A stretch of DNA of 64,000 nucleotides from NCBI RefSeq assembly GCF_000384215.1, contig NZ_KB913032.1, forward strand, positions 9,137,605 through 9,201,604, written 5' to 3'. Origin of the DNA: Amycolatopsis alba DSM 44262. Lineage in GTDB: Bacteria > Actinomycetota > Actinomycetes > Mycobacteriales > Pseudonocardiaceae. A program made the position numbers and the translations under genes. Under the pieces are notes generated by a model that made no database searches, had not been told where the DNA came from, and worked only from the letters and a program-made list of their open reading frames with translations. Of the stretch, positions 16,231-24,831 are shown one piece after another; position 1 is the first letter of the stretch, and every line of letters begins with the position of its first letter.

Positions 16231-17447
16231 GGCGTCACGTCGAGCAGCAGCTGATCCTTTGCGGGAACGAGGTCGGCTGCTGTCAGGTGAGTTCCGGACA
16301 GCAGGGCATCCTTGAGTTCGGGACGGTCTCCGGTGAGGATCCAGTCCGCGACGGCGGCAAGCTGGTAGGACACGATCGGCGGCACCGCGTCACCGATGTG
16401 GCGGTACATGTTCGACGTTGCTCGCGCCCTGAACTCGTAGGAGTCGGGGAAGCCGGTCAGCAGTGCCATTTCCCGCACGGTGCAGAGCCTGTCCTGCTCG
16501 GGGTGGGTATAGCGCCCGTTGCCGAAATGCGAGCACTCGCGCTTGATCGTCGGGGCCGGGCGATCCCACCACATCCGCCCGTAGATGTCGGGATAAGAGC
16601 CCAATTTTCCAGCCGCCACACTGCGCTGCATCGCGGGCGTCAAAAGCTCGTCCGCGTCCTCCCGGAAACGCAGGTCCGCCCAGGAGCCGCCGTCGTGGGG
16701 CATCGCGTGAAGGCGCCGTCGGGTGGCTTCCGTCCCCGTGGCCGGGCTGAAGTGCATCGGGTCCAAGGGATCGGCTTCGCCTGCCGCAACAGGGCGAAGA
16801 TGCCCGATGGCCCGGCGTACGGTCGCAGCCTCGGGAGCGAGAGTCATCCCGTCCCAGAGATCGTCGAGGGTACGAAGCTCGTGGTCGCCGCGGACCGCGA
16901 TGACGAGTGAGCGCTCGCGCTTCTGAGGCACCCCGAACCGGGACAGCATGTGCACGCCCGAGTAGACCTGGTAGCCCAAGCTCTCGATCCGGTGACGGAA
17001 CTCCAGGAAGTGCGCCCTGAAGTTGCCCTGGAGGAGCTCCCTCGCGTTCTCCATCACGACCATCTTCGGCTGCAGGACGGCGACGTGGTCGGCTACGCGA
17101 TAGATGAGCGAGTTACGAGGGTCATCCACCAGATGGTTGTTCGGGTTGGCCCGTGAGAAGCCGGTACAAGGAGGGCATGCGCTGAGGACATCCAGGTTCC
17201 GTCCCCGCAGAGTGGGTTCGAGCAGGTCATCGAGCTCGGCACCGGTCACGTCGCCGAGGTCGAGGTCATAGGGGGCGACACCCATGTTGGCCTCGAAAGT
17301 CGCGTTGCACTCGAGTGTCCCCTTGCCGCTGCTGGGCTTGCCCACCTGGGCGTCGACAGCACCGACGACTTCGTAGCCACGAGCGAAGAACCCATGGCTC
17401 ATCCCGCCCCCGCCACTGAACAAGTCTGCGAAGGTGCGTCGTTCCAC
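16227..17447 (-). CDS. DNA (cytosine-5) methyltransferase
   Basis: 406 aa. It methylates cytosine C5 in the site cut by the partner enzyme, protecting host DNA. Motifs in order: I (FADLFSGGGGMSHGF), IV with the catalytic Cys (LSACPPCTGFSRANP), VI (VVMENARELL, where ENV is usual), VIII (GVPQKRERSLVIAV), a target-recognition region about 230-310 with RRLHAMPHDGGSW, IX (PAPTIKRECSHFG) and X (HIGDAVPPIVSYQLA). The GTG at 17447 is preferred because AGGAG lies 8 bases upstream and it begins 8 codons before motif I; an upstream in-frame extension of 53 residues is Arg-rich and looks non-coding. Confidence 0.93.
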   Translation of the reverse strand: MERRTFADLFSGGGGMSHGFFARGYEVVGAVDAQVGKPSSGKGTLECNATFEANMGVAPYDLDLGDVTGAELDDLLEPTLRGRNLDVLSACPPCTGFSRANPNNHLVDDPRNSLIYRVADHVAVLQPKMVVMENARELLQGNFRAHFLEFRHRIESLGYQVYSGVHMLSRFGVPQKRERSLVIAVRGDHELRTLDDLWDGMTLAPEAATVRRAIGHLRPVAAGEADPLDPMHFSPATGTEATRRRLHAMPHDGGSWADLRFREDADELLTPAMQRSVAAGKLGSYPDIYGRMWWDRPAPTIKRECSHFGNGRYTHPEQDRLCTVREMALLTGFPDSYEFRARATSNMYRHIGDAVPPIVSYQLAAVADWILTGDRPELKDALLSGTHLTAADLVPAKDQLLLDVTP

Positions 17448-17782
17448 TGCTTCTCCTCGTGCCGTTCCGAGACCGCGGCGGCGGGGAAGGCAGCGTCGGT
17501 CTCGGCCGAGTATAGGTGCTGTCCGGCTCGCCCCTCCGGCACCGTGACGGCGCGTCAGCGCATGCTGTGGACGGCTCGCCGAGGCTCGTTCCCGAGTCGT
17601 GACCAAGCCGGGCGAACCACCTCCGTCCCCGGCGCGTTCACACAGGACAACGCAGTGCCGGGCGGCTGACGGCCCAACTGCCGTCGTGCGAGTCCACGCC
17701 GGCTGTTCGAATCAGGGAACCACGACCGGGCGGAAAAGCGTCCGACTACGGTAAGTGCACCTGCTCGTGAAAGGCCCGTGCG
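17448..17782. other. Intergenic scar with decayed copies of left-flank sequence
   Basis: No gene is supported in these 335 bases. Positions 17584-17640 resemble 13838-13897 (the msrB 3' end and what follows, with a 6-base deletion). Positions 17666-17688 resemble 15342-15364 (the end of TIGR04222 copy 2, 20 of 23 equal). Both fragments keep the left-flank order. This looks like a duplicated block that lost its middle, next to the inserted restriction genes. Confidence 0.6.
17467..17505. promoter_or_regulatory. Possible operator upstream of the methyltransferase
   Basis: Inverted repeat CCGAGACC (17467-17474) and GGTCTCGG (17498-17505), 20 bases upstream of the methyltransferase start, spaced by 23 bases. 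Many restriction systems are regulated by the methyltransferase or a C protein at such sites; no C-protein gene is visible here. Weak evidence. Confidence 0.3.
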
Positions 17783-18730
17783 ATGAAAGACACCTGGGGC
17801 ATCCCCGGACCGGCTTTCCTGGCGATCTACGCAGTCCTGCTGGTGGTTCCGCTGGTCGTCGGTCTCCTGTGGACGATCGCGGTCAAGCTGGGACGCAAGG
17901 CGCCGCGCGCCGCCGTGAGCGGGCCGCAGCCGACGGTGTACGAGCTCGCGTACCTGGCGGGCGGCCCGGACCGGGTGGTCGACACGGCCATCGCGGCGCT
18001 GGTCGAGCGCGGGATCTTGCGGGTCAGCAGCTCGAAGCAGCTTCAGCTGGCCGGAGCCGTGCCAGCCGACCCGATCGAAAGGGCCGTCGCCAAGGGCGCC
18101 AGGCCGGGCTACAACGCCACGACCCGCGGGATTCGCGACCGGCTGCGGATGTCCGGGCCGATGCAGGCGCTCGCCAAGGATCTGGAGGTGCGGGGGCTTG
18201 TGGTCGTCAACCAGGCGCCGCGTATCCGCCAGGTCGTTTTCTTCCTGTACGTCGCCGTGTTCGTCCTCGGCGTGGTGCGGCTGTTCGCCGGGCTCGCCAC
18301 GAGCCACGCGGTCGGCTTCCTGGTCCCCCTGCTGATCGCGGCCGGGATCGCGACGCTGATCGCCCGGTCCGTCAAGAACAAGACGACCGGGCCGCGCCCG
18401 ACCAGTGAGGGCAACCGGATCCTCGGGAGCGCCAACAGCGCGGTGGCGCGGGAACGCAAGCGCGGGATCCCCAACCAGCCTGCCGTGGGCGGCGTGGGTC
18501 CCGGCTTCCTGCTGGGCGGCGCGGCCGCGGCCGTCGCGCTCGGCGGGCTCGCCTTCTACCCGGACGAAGAACTGAGCGCGGCGCTGATCCCGCCTCCGAT
18601 GCCCAGCGCTTTCGGCGGCGGTGGTTCGTCCGGTGGCAGCACCTGCAGCACCGGCTCCTCGTGCAGCAGCGGAAGCTCCTCCTCGTGCGGCGGCGGCAGT
18701 TCCTGCGGTGGCGGCGGCTGCGGTGGCTGA
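17783..18730 (+). CDS. TIGR04222 membrane protein with Cys-rich tail (copy 3)
   Basis: 315 aa. It starts MKDTWGIPGPAFLAIYAVLL with a membrane helix, then the TIGR04222 core (VYELAYLAGGPDRVVDTAIA, VERGILRVSS, GAVPADPIERAVA), two membrane helices (about 150-170 and 175-193), a fourth hydrophobic stretch (FLLGGAAAAVALGGLAF) and a 40-residue tail of Gly, Ser, Thr and five Cys ending GGGGCGG. The gene overlaps the MNIO gene by 8 bases. That close coupling makes the Cys-rich tail a candidate substrate of the MNIO enzyme. Known MNIO substrates are Cys-containing peptides; a membrane-anchored protein tail would be unusual. Confidence 0.85.
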   Translation: MKDTWGIPGPAFLAIYAVLLVVPLVVGLLWTIAVKLGRKAPRAAVSGPQPTVYELAYLAGGPDRVVDTAIAALVERGILRVSSSKQLQLAGAVPADPIERAVAKGARPGYNATTRGIRDRLRMSGPMQALAKDLEVRGLVVVNQAPRIRQVVFFLYVAVFVLGVVRLFAGLATSHAVGFLVPLLIAAGIATLIARSVKNKTTGPRPTSEGNRILGSANSAVARERKRGIPNQPAVGGVGPGFLLGGAAAAVALGGLAFYPDEELSAALIPPPMPSAFGGGGSSGGSTCSTGSSCSSGSSSSCGGGSSCGGGGCGG

Positions 18731-19535
18731 CGGACCCGGCCGCCTCGGGATCGGGATCGGCTGGCGGCACGAGCTGGACCTGTCGATCGCGCGGCTGCCC
18801 GGCGTCGACTGGGTCGAGGTCGTCGCCGAGAACCTGCACACCGGGCATCTTCCGGAGACGTTGATCGCCTTGCGCGACAAGGGAATGCCGGTCCTGCCGC
18901 ACGCGGTCTCGCTGTCGCTGGGCGGGGCCGAGCCGCTGGACACCACGCGCGTCGAGCATCTCGCGGAGGTCACCCGTGAGCTCGGCGCGCCGATGGCGAG
19001 CGATCACGTGTGCTTCGTGCGCGCGGGCGGCCTCGACTCGGGGCACCTGATGCCGCTCCCCCGTACACGGGAAGCGCTCGACGTCCTGGTGGACAACGTC
19101 AAACTGACCCAGTCCATCGTGGAGGTCCCGTTCGCGCTGGAGAACATCGCGGCAGTGCTGGAATGGCCGGACGCCGAGTTCACCGAGTCGGAATTCCTGC
19201 GGGAGCTGACCGACCGGACCGGCTGCCTGCTGATCATCGACGTCGCCAACCTGTACGCCAACGCCCGCAACCTCGGCACCGATCCCGAGCGGTTCCTCGA
19301 CGAGATCCCGTGGGAGCGGCTGGCGTACGCGCATATGGCCGGCGGCGTCGAACGCGACGGCGTCTACCACGACACGCACGCCCATCCGGTGGTCCCGGAA
19401 GTGCTGGACCTGCTGCGCGAACTGCGGCGGCGTACCGAGCCGCCGGGTGTCCTGCTGGAACGCGACGACGACTACCCGCCCGACGCGGAACTCGCGGCCG
19501 AACTGGCCGCGCTCCGGGAAGCGGTCTCGCCGTGA
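18723..19535 (+). CDS. DUF692 / MNIO (multinuclear non-heme iron oxidase)
   Basis: 270 aa TIM-barrel protein of the DUF692 family, which includes MbnB, TglH and ChrH, iron enzymes that oxidatively remodel Cys (and some other) residues in ribosomal peptides. Likely metal ligands are in place: H16 (GWRHEL), E36-N37, H60, SDH (93-95), E140-N141, D173/N176 (IIDVANLYANARN), H204 (AYAHMAGG), D217-H219-H221 (YHDTHAHPV) and E246. The GTG at 18723 is chosen because the family begins just before GIGWRHEL; longer readings run into the tail of the upstream gene. It is coupled on both sides: 8-base overlap upstream, 4-base overlap downstream. Confidence 0.9.
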   Translation: MADGPGRLGIGIGWRHELDLSIARLPGVDWVEVVAENLHTGHLPETLIALRDKGMPVLPHAVSLSLGGAEPLDTTRVEHLAEVTRELGAPMASDHVCFVRAGGLDSGHLMPLPRTREALDVLVDNVKLTQSIVEVPFALENIAAVLEWPDAEFTESEFLRELTDRTGCLLIIDVANLYANARNLGTDPERFLDEIPWERLAYAHMAGGVERDGVYHDTHAHPVVPEVLDLLRELRRRTEPPGVLLERDDDYPPDAELAAELAALREAVSP

Positions 19536-19900
19536 CTTCGCCCCGCGAGCGGCTCGCCGGGCAGCAGGCGGAGCTGCTCAAGGCGCTCCTCGCCGGCGGT
19601 GACGCCCCGGCGGGGTTCGACGCGGACAGGCTCCGCATCGAGGCGAACGTGTTGCGGAACAAGCAAAGCAGGCTGGCCGCGTACCTGCGGCCGGACCTCG
19701 CCGAGGCCCTCGGCGACCGGTTCGCCGCACTGTTCCGCGAGTACTCCACAACGCACCCGAAGACCGACTCCATCCGCGCGCGGGCCTACGCGGACGCTTT
19801 CGGCACGTGGCTCGTCGAACGCGGCGAGGTCCCGAAACCGAAGCGCGGGCTCAGCACTTGGGCACCTTGGCGGGGCGGACTTCGCCGTCGTCGCTCATGA
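19532..19900 (+). CDS. Probable MNIO partner protein
   Basis: 122 aa, GTG start overlapping the MNIO stop (GTGA). The sequence is helical and charged: RERLAGQQAELLKALLAGGD, RLRIEANVLRNKQSRLAAYL, ALGDRFAALFREYSTTHP, and ends in an Arg-rich tail. MNIO enzymes nearly always need a small partner that binds the substrate (the DUF2063-type or RRE-like proteins such as TglI or MbnC). Position and size fit that role. From memory, a similar domain follows DUF692 in streptomycetes at the heme locus; I could not check this. The last 50 bases overlap, antisense, the end of the lipoprotein gene. Confidence 0.65.
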   Translation: MTSPRERLAGQQAELLKALLAGGDAPAGFDADRLRIEANVLRNKQSRLAAYLRPDLAEALGDRFAALFREYSTTHPKTDSIRARAYADAFGTWLVERGEVPKPKRGLSTWAPWRGGLRRRRS

Positions 19901-20174
19901 TCGAGGTCGAGTCGTCGATGTAGCCCGAGCCGCCCGAGTACGAGATCTTGTAGAACCCGAACCCGTTGACCTTCGTGTAGCAGGAAACGGTCACCTTGGA
20001 CAAGGTGGTCAGGGTGCCCACCGGGTCGTTGCTCACCCCGCCGTTCGAGTTGGGTTTCGGCTCCGAGTAGACCGTCGTGTCGCCGTAGTCGCCGATCTTC
20101 CCGTCGACCCCGCACGCGCACAGAACCAGCGCGGACGCCGCGATCAAAGTCAGCTTCGCAGTCTTTCGTCTCAT
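19851..20174 (-). CDS. Small lipoprotein, SH3-like
   Basis: 107 aa. N-terminus MRRKTAKLTLIAASALVLCAC is a lipoprotein signal with the lipidated Cys after LCA. The mature part shows short strands typical of a bacterial SH3-like fold: GTLTTLSKVTVSCYTKVNG, GFGFYKISYSGGSGYIDDS and a C-terminal Cys. SH3-like modules of this type often bind cell-wall peptides; the specific role is unknown. It converges with the MNIO partner gene, overlapping it by 50 bases, which is long for real tail-to-tail genes. The lipobox and folded domain nevertheless support a true gene. Confidence 0.75.
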   Translation of the reverse strand: MRRKTAKLTLIAASALVLCACGVDGKIGDYGDTTVYSEPKPNSNGGVSNDPVGTLTTLSKVTVSCYTKVNGFGFYKISYSGGSGYIDDSTSIMSDDGEVRPAKVPKC

Positions 20175-20217
20175 ACCGACGAAGTTAGGTCGGGAAGATG
20201 AAAATCCGATGAAGCGG

Positions 20218-21576
20218 CTACCAGACCGCGCGGTCGCTTCCGGGGACGCGCGTCCCTTCCACCCAGAAGGGATTCGAGCCGGGCAGCGTGCCCGCCATCT
20301 TGACGCGGGTGAGCCGTCCGAGCGGACTGTCGGCGTCCTCCAGGAACTCGGCGCCGTCGAAGCCGGCTGGCCCGGCTTCCTTGCGCCCCAAGGAGTTCAG
20401 CCACTCCCCCGTTCCGGCGAGCGACGTGCGGACGTGCCGGCTGCCGCCTTCGGTGGCCGCCTGGCGGACGGCGGTCATGATCGCCGCCGCGGTGAGCCAG
20501 CCGGTCGCGTGGTCGAGCGCCTGCACCGGAAGCGGTCCCGGACCGTCGAGCCCGGCGGTCTTGCCGCCTTCGTCGGCGATCCCCGACGCCATCTGCACGA
20601 GACTGTCGAACCCGCGCCTGCGCGCCCACGGCCCTTCCCAGCCGTAGGCCGACAGGTCCGCGACCACGATCCCCGGCCGGAGCCCGGCGATCGCCTCCGG
20701 CGAGAAACCCTTGGCCACCAGCGATCCCGGCCGGAAACCCTGGAGCACGACATCGGCACGCGCGATCAGCTTGCGCAGCCGCGAGCGCCCGGCCTCGGTC
20801 TCCAGATCGACGTACGCCGAGAGCTTGCCCATCCCGGTGTCGACGGCCAGCGGCGGCACGGTCGGCAGCTGCGCCGACCCGATGTGCATGACGGTGGCGC
20901 CGTGCGCGGCGAGCACGCGGCCCGCGACCGGCCCGGCGATGACGTGGGTCAGATCCAGGATCCGCACCCCGCCCAGCGGCCGGTCGGAGTCGAACAGCCG
21001 CACCGGTTCCGACGTCCCGAGCGACCGGATCTCGGCGACCGGCAGCGCGCTGGAGGCCTGTCCTTGCTTGTGCGCCAGCCATTCCTCGCGGCTGCGCAAC
21101 ACCGCGGCGGCACCACCGGCGCCGACCACCGCCGACTCGACCTCGAACTTCGACTTGGCCGCCACGACCTTCTCGAACGCCGCACGGGTCGCGGGCACGC
21201 CGAGACCCCAGCACACGGCGGAGACATGGCGCGGGTAGTTGCAGTGCAGCCGCACCCAGCCGTCGTTGGCGCGGTAGTCGCCGGACAGCGGCGCGCTGAA
21301 CGGCACCGGCTCCCCGTCGACGCGCAGGTACTGCTCACTGTGGAACGACGCCGCGGCGTGCCGGGTGTCGACCGAGACCTTGCCGGGCTCGATTCCCCGC
21401 AGCCGCAACAGTTCCCCGGCGGCCAGCGTCGCGACGGCGATACTCGTCGTCGCCGCCTCCTCGACCCGGAAGGTCCCTGGCAGCACGGACTCGGGGCCGG
21501 TGACCTCGACGGCGTCCTCGGCGAGCTTGTCACCGGTGAGCGTGGTCCAGACGCGGGTGTCCACTGAGGCCTTCAC
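20218..21576 (-). CDS. CoA-transferase family III (CaiB/BaiF), rearranged
   Basis: 452 aa. The family N-terminal signature GGVRILDLTHVIAGPVAGRV appears only at about residue 205. It is preceded by a region (ATTSIAVATLAAGELLRLRG, SGDYRANDGWVRLHCNYP) that resembles the later half of CaiB proteins, and the later half is seen again after it (TGWLTAAAIMTAVRQ). The protein therefore looks like half a domain fused to a full one. Family members move CoA between acyl groups; the substrate here is unknown. GTG start overlaps the hemQ stop by 1 base, so it is the last gene of the heme operon, although no heme role is known for this family. Confidence 0.8.
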   Translation of the reverse strand: MKASVDTRVWTTLTGDKLAEDAVEVTGPESVLPGTFRVEEAATTSIAVATLAAGELLRLRGIEPGKVSVDTRHAAASFHSEQYLRVDGEPVPFSAPLSGDYRANDGWVRLHCNYPRHVSAVCWGLGVPATRAAFEKVVAAKSKFEVESAVVGAGGAAAVLRSREEWLAHKQGQASSALPVAEIRSLGTSEPVRLFDSDRPLGGVRILDLTHVIAGPVAGRVLAAHGATVMHIGSAQLPTVPPLAVDTGMGKLSAYVDLETEAGRSRLRKLIARADVVLQGFRPGSLVAKGFSPEAIAGLRPGIVVADLSAYGWEGPWARRRGFDSLVQMASGIADEGGKTAGLDGPGPLPVQALDHATGWLTAAAIMTAVRQAATEGGSRHVRTSLAGTGEWLNSLGRKEAGPAGFDGAEFLEDADSPLGRLTRVKMAGTLPGSNPFWVEGTRVPGSDRAVW

Positions 21577-22268
21577 TAGGGCAGGAGGGCGATCAACTCG
21601 GCGGGTTCCACCTTGGTCCCGGTGTAGAACGGGATCTCCTCGCGCACGTGGAGGCGGGCCTCGGTGCCGCGCAGGTGCCGCATCAGGTCGACGATGCGGT
21701 GCAGTTCGTCGGCCTCGAAGGCCAGGATCCACTCGTAGTCGCCCAGCGCGAACGACGCGACCGTGTTGGCGCGGACGTCCGGGTAGTCGCGGGCCTCCTT
21801 GCCGTGGTCGGCGAGCATCTTGCGGCGCTCGTCGTCCGGCAGCAGGTACCACTCGTAAGAGCGCACGAACGGATAGACGCAAATGAACTTGCGGGCCTCT
21901 TCACCGGCGAGGAACGCCGGGATGTGGCTCTTGTTGAACTCGGCCGGGCGGTGCAGCGCGACCTGGCTCCAGACCGGCGCCGAGGCGCGGCCGAGCGGGG
22001 TGTGCCGGAAACCGCTGTAGGCCGCCTGGACCTGCTCGATCTCCTCGGCGTGCCACCAGACCATGTAATCGGCGTCGGCCCGCAGCCCCGACAGGTCGTA
22101 GAGACCGCGGACGACGACGCCCTTGGCCTCCAGGGAGTCGAGGTAGTCGGTGGTCTCCGCGGTCGCCTTCGCGCGGTCCTCACCGAGCTTGCCCTGCTCG
22201 GCCCGGAAGACCGACCAGGCGGTGTAGCGGATGGTGTCGTTGAGCTCGTTGTAGTTCAGCCGCGCCAT
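21576..22268 (-). CDS. hemQ: Coproheme decarboxylase HemQ
   Basis: 230 aa, chlorite-dismutase fold. HemQ converts coproheme to heme b by two oxidative decarboxylations, the last step of the coproporphyrin-dependent path of Gram-positive bacteria. Signatures: [52 protein letters not shown], the catalytic Tyr region [12 protein letters not shown], and [17 protein letters not shown]. The ATG at 22268 fits the family N-terminus; an upstream extension is Arg/Pro-rich and not conserved. It lies 25 bases downstream of the oxidase gene. Confidence 0.96.
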   Translation of the reverse strand: MARLNYNELNDTIRYTAWSVFRAEQGKLGEDRAKATAETTDYLDSLEAKGVVVRGLYDLSGLRADADYMVWWHAEEIEQVQAAYSGFRHTPLGRASAPVWSQVALHRPAEFNKSHIPAFLAGEEARKFICVYPFVRSYEWYLLPDDERRKMLADHGKEARDYPDVRANTVASFALGDYEWILAFEADELHRIVDLMRHLRGTEARLHVREEIPFYTGTKVEPAELIALLP

Positions 22269-22293
22269 ACCGCCATCTTGGCACTGCCCGCGC

Positions 22294-23673
22294 TCAGGAG
22301 CCCTCGTGGGTCGGTGTGATCCCGGCGATGCGGCGGGCGGCCGCGTCCGCGGTCGCGATGCAGGCCGGGAGCCCGACGCCGTGCAGCGCCGCGCCCGCCA
22401 CGGCGAGACCGGGGACCTCCGCGACGGCGCGTTCGATCCGCTCGACACGTTCGAGGTGACCGGTGCCGTACTGCGGGAGCCCGCCGCCCCACCGGGTCAC
22501 CAGTGTCTCGATCGGCTCCGCGGTGATCCCGCTCAGCCGGGCGAGATCGTCGCGGACCACGCGCACGAGTTCGTCGTCGTCCGCGTGCAGCGCGCCCGGT
22601 TCGCCGAAGCGGCCGACCGAGCCGCGGACCAGCACCGGGCCGTCGCCGTACTGCGCCCACTTGCGGGAGGAGAAGGTGAACGCCTTGGCGGCGAACGGCT
22701 CGCCCGCCTCGTCGCGTTCACCCGCGCCGATCAGCACGCCGGACGACTCCGGCAGTGCGGTACCCGGCGGGAGCGCGAGCGCGACCACCGCCATCGACGC
22801 GAGTTCGACCTCGGCGAACGCCGACGACGCGACACCCGCGACGCCGTCGAGCAGCCGTCGTGCCGAAGGCGCCGGGACGGCGAGAAGGACCGAGTCGGCT
22901 TCGAGGTCGTCGACCTTCCAGCCGGTGGCGGTGCGCTCGAGCGCCGTCACCGTGGTCCCGGTCCGGATCTCGGCGCGCGACAGCTCCGCGAGCCGCGCGA
23001 TCAGCGTGCCGAGGCCGCCCAGCAGGGTGCCGAAAACCGGAGCTGTGCTCGGGGACGCGGGCATGAGCGAAGCTGCGCCTTCGGTGAGCGAACGCGCGCC
23101 GCGGTCCACCGCGGAGGCGAGACCGGGCATCGTCGCGCGCAGCCCGAGGCCGTCCGCTCCCCCGGCATAGACCCCGCCCAGCAGCGGGTCGACGAGCCGG
23201 TCCACGAGTTCGTCGCCGAAGCGCTCGCGCAGCAGCGGGCCGAGGGGCACGTCACCGGCGGGCAGCTCCACCGGCGGCAGCGAGGACTCGGCCTCGACCA
23301 GGGCGCGGCCCTTTTCCGACAGCACCCCGGCGACCGCGCCTGCCGAGGCGGGAACGCCCATGACCGTGCCCGGCGGCAGGCCGAGCACGGATCCGCCGGC
23401 GTGGATCTTCGCGCGGGCCTTGGTGGGGTGGACGAGGCTTTCGCCCAGCCCGGCCTCGCGCACCAGGGCGAGGGCTTCGGGGCGGCGGGCGAGGAACGCC
23501 TCGGCGCCGACGTCGTAGCGTTCACCGGCGAGTTCGATCGTGCGGAGTTTCCCGCCGAGGGACTCCGTCGCCTCGAAGACGACGATCCGGGCGTCTTCAC
23601 CGAGCAGCGTCCGCAGCCGGTACGCCGCGGTCAGTCCGGAGATACCGCCACCGACGACGGCGACCGTCTTCAC
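22294..23673 (-). CDS. hemG: Coproporphyrinogen III / protoporphyrinogen oxidase
   Basis: 459 aa FAD enzyme of the HemY/CgoX family. It oxidises coproporphyrinogen III to coproporphyrin III in actinobacteria. N-terminal dinucleotide fold [17 protein letters not shown], then [18 protein letters not shown] and [16 protein letters not shown]; later [20 protein letters not shown] and the C-terminal [23 protein letters not shown] start overlaps the hemE stop by 4 bases. In older annotation this is called hemY or hemG; cgoX is the newer name. Confidence 0.95.
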   Translation of the reverse strand: MKTVAVVGGGISGLTAAYRLRTLLGEDARIVVFEATESLGGKLRTIELAGERYDVGAEAFLARRPEALALVREAGLGESLVHPTKARAKIHAGGSVLGLPPGTVMGVPASAGAVAGVLSEKGRALVEAESSLPPVELPAGDVPLGPLLRERFGDELVDRLVDPLLGGVYAGGADGLGLRATMPGLASAVDRGARSLTEGAASLMPASPSTAPVFGTLLGGLGTLIARLAELSRAEIRTGTTVTALERTATGWKVDDLEADSVLLAVPAPSARRLLDGVAGVASSAFAEVELASMAVVALALPPGTALPESSGVLIGAGERDEAGEPFAAKAFTFSSRKWAQYGDGPVLVRGSVGRFGEPGALHADDDELVRVVRDDLARLSGITAEPIETLVTRWGGGLPQYGTGHLERVERIERAVAEVPGLAVAGAALHGVGLPACIATADAAARRIAGITPTHEGS

Positions 23674-24746
23674 TGCTGGATCTCGTGCACCAGCCCGACC
23701 ACGCGCGTCAGGACGTCCGGGTCGACGCCGGGCAGCACCCCGTGGCCGAGGTTGAAGATGTGGCCGTCGGCCGCGCGGCCTTCGGCGAGGATCCGCCGGA
23801 CCTCCGCTTCGAGCACCGGCCAGGACGCGTGCAGCAGCGCCGGGTCGAGGTTGCCCTGCACGACCCCGCCGCCGAGCCGCCGGACGGCCTCGTCGAGCGG
23901 GATGCGCCAGTCGACGCCGACCACGTCGGCGCCCGCGTCGCGCATGGCCACCAGCAGCTCGCCGGTGCCGACGCCGAAGTGGATCCGCGGCACGCCGTAG
24001 CCCGCGACCGCGTCCAGCACCTTCGCCGAATGCGGCAGGACGAACTCGCGGTAGTCCCGCTCCGACAGCGCGCCCGCCCACGAGTCGAACAGCTGGATCG
24101 CGTCGGCTCCGGCGTCGAGCTGCGCGGACAGGAAGGTGATCGCCATGTCCGCCAGTCGCCCGGCCAGCTCGTGCCACAGCGCCGGTTCGGAGTGCATGAG
24201 CGCCTTGGTGTGCTCGTGGTTGCGGCTCGGCCCGCCCTCGATGAGATAGGAGGCCAGGGTGAACGGCGCGCCCGCGAAACCGATCAGCGGTGTCTCGCCC
24301 AGCGACCCGACCAGCAGCCGGACGCCGTCGGCGACCCGTTCCACCTGCTCCGGGTCCAGCACCGGCAGCGCGCGCACGCCCGCGGCGTCGCGGATCGGCT
24401 CGGCGACGACCGGGCCGGTGCCCGCGACGATGTCGATGTCGAGGCCCGCCGCCTTGAGCGGCACGACGATGTCACTGAAGAGGATGGCCGCGTCGACGCC
24501 GTGACGGCGGATCGGCTGGAGGGTGATCTCGGCGAGCATCTCGGGGTCGAAGCACGCCTCGAACATCGAGGTGCCCTCGCGCAGCGCCCGGTACTCGGGC
24601 AGCGAGCGACCGGCCTGGCGCATGAACCACACGGGGGTGCGGCCGGGGCGCTCGCCGCGCGCGGCGGCCAGGAACGGCGCGCCGGGCAGGGCACGACGGG
24701 CCGCGGGGACGGTCTGCGCGGGAGAAGCAGGTGAAGGAGACATCAC
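23670..24746 (-). CDS. hemE: Uroporphyrinogen decarboxylase
   Basis: 358 aa. Removes four acetate carboxyls of uroporphyrinogen III to give coproporphyrinogen III. The substrate-binding motif [18 protein letters not shown] is complete, followed by the metal-free TIM barrel with [44 protein letters not shown] and [10 protein letters not shown]. It opens the hemE-hemG-hemQ-CoA-transferase operon. The start is GTG at 24746 or the very next codon, ATG; neither has a clear Shine-Dalgarno site. Confidence 0.97.
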   Translation of the reverse strand: MMSPSPASPAQTVPAARRALPGAPFLAAARGERPGRTPVWFMRQAGRSLPEYRALREGTSMFEACFDPEMLAEITLQPIRRHGVDAAILFSDIVVPLKAAGLDIDIVAGTGPVVAEPIRDAAGVRALPVLDPEQVERVADGVRLLVGSLGETPLIGFAGAPFTLASYLIEGGPSRNHEHTKALMHSEPALWHELAGRLADMAITFLSAQLDAGADAIQLFDSWAGALSERDYREFVLPHSAKVLDAVAGYGVPRIHFGVGTGELLVAMRDAGADVVGVDWRIPLDEAVRRLGGGVVQGNLDPALLHASWPVLEAEVRRILAEGRAADGHIFNLGHGVLPGVDPDVLTRVVGLVHEIQQ

Positions 24747-24831
24747 GGTTCATGGTGCCATGAGCGCTCGGAGCCCTTACTCTCGGCGCGCCTGCGCCCC
24801 GAACCGGACGATCGCGTCTTACAGTCGGTTG

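Noticed and set aside
16227..17606. Longer methyltransferase reading starting at 17606
   Set aside because: The extra 53 residues are Arg/Ala-rich without conservation, while GTG 17447 has a good AGGAG site and the normal distance to motif I.
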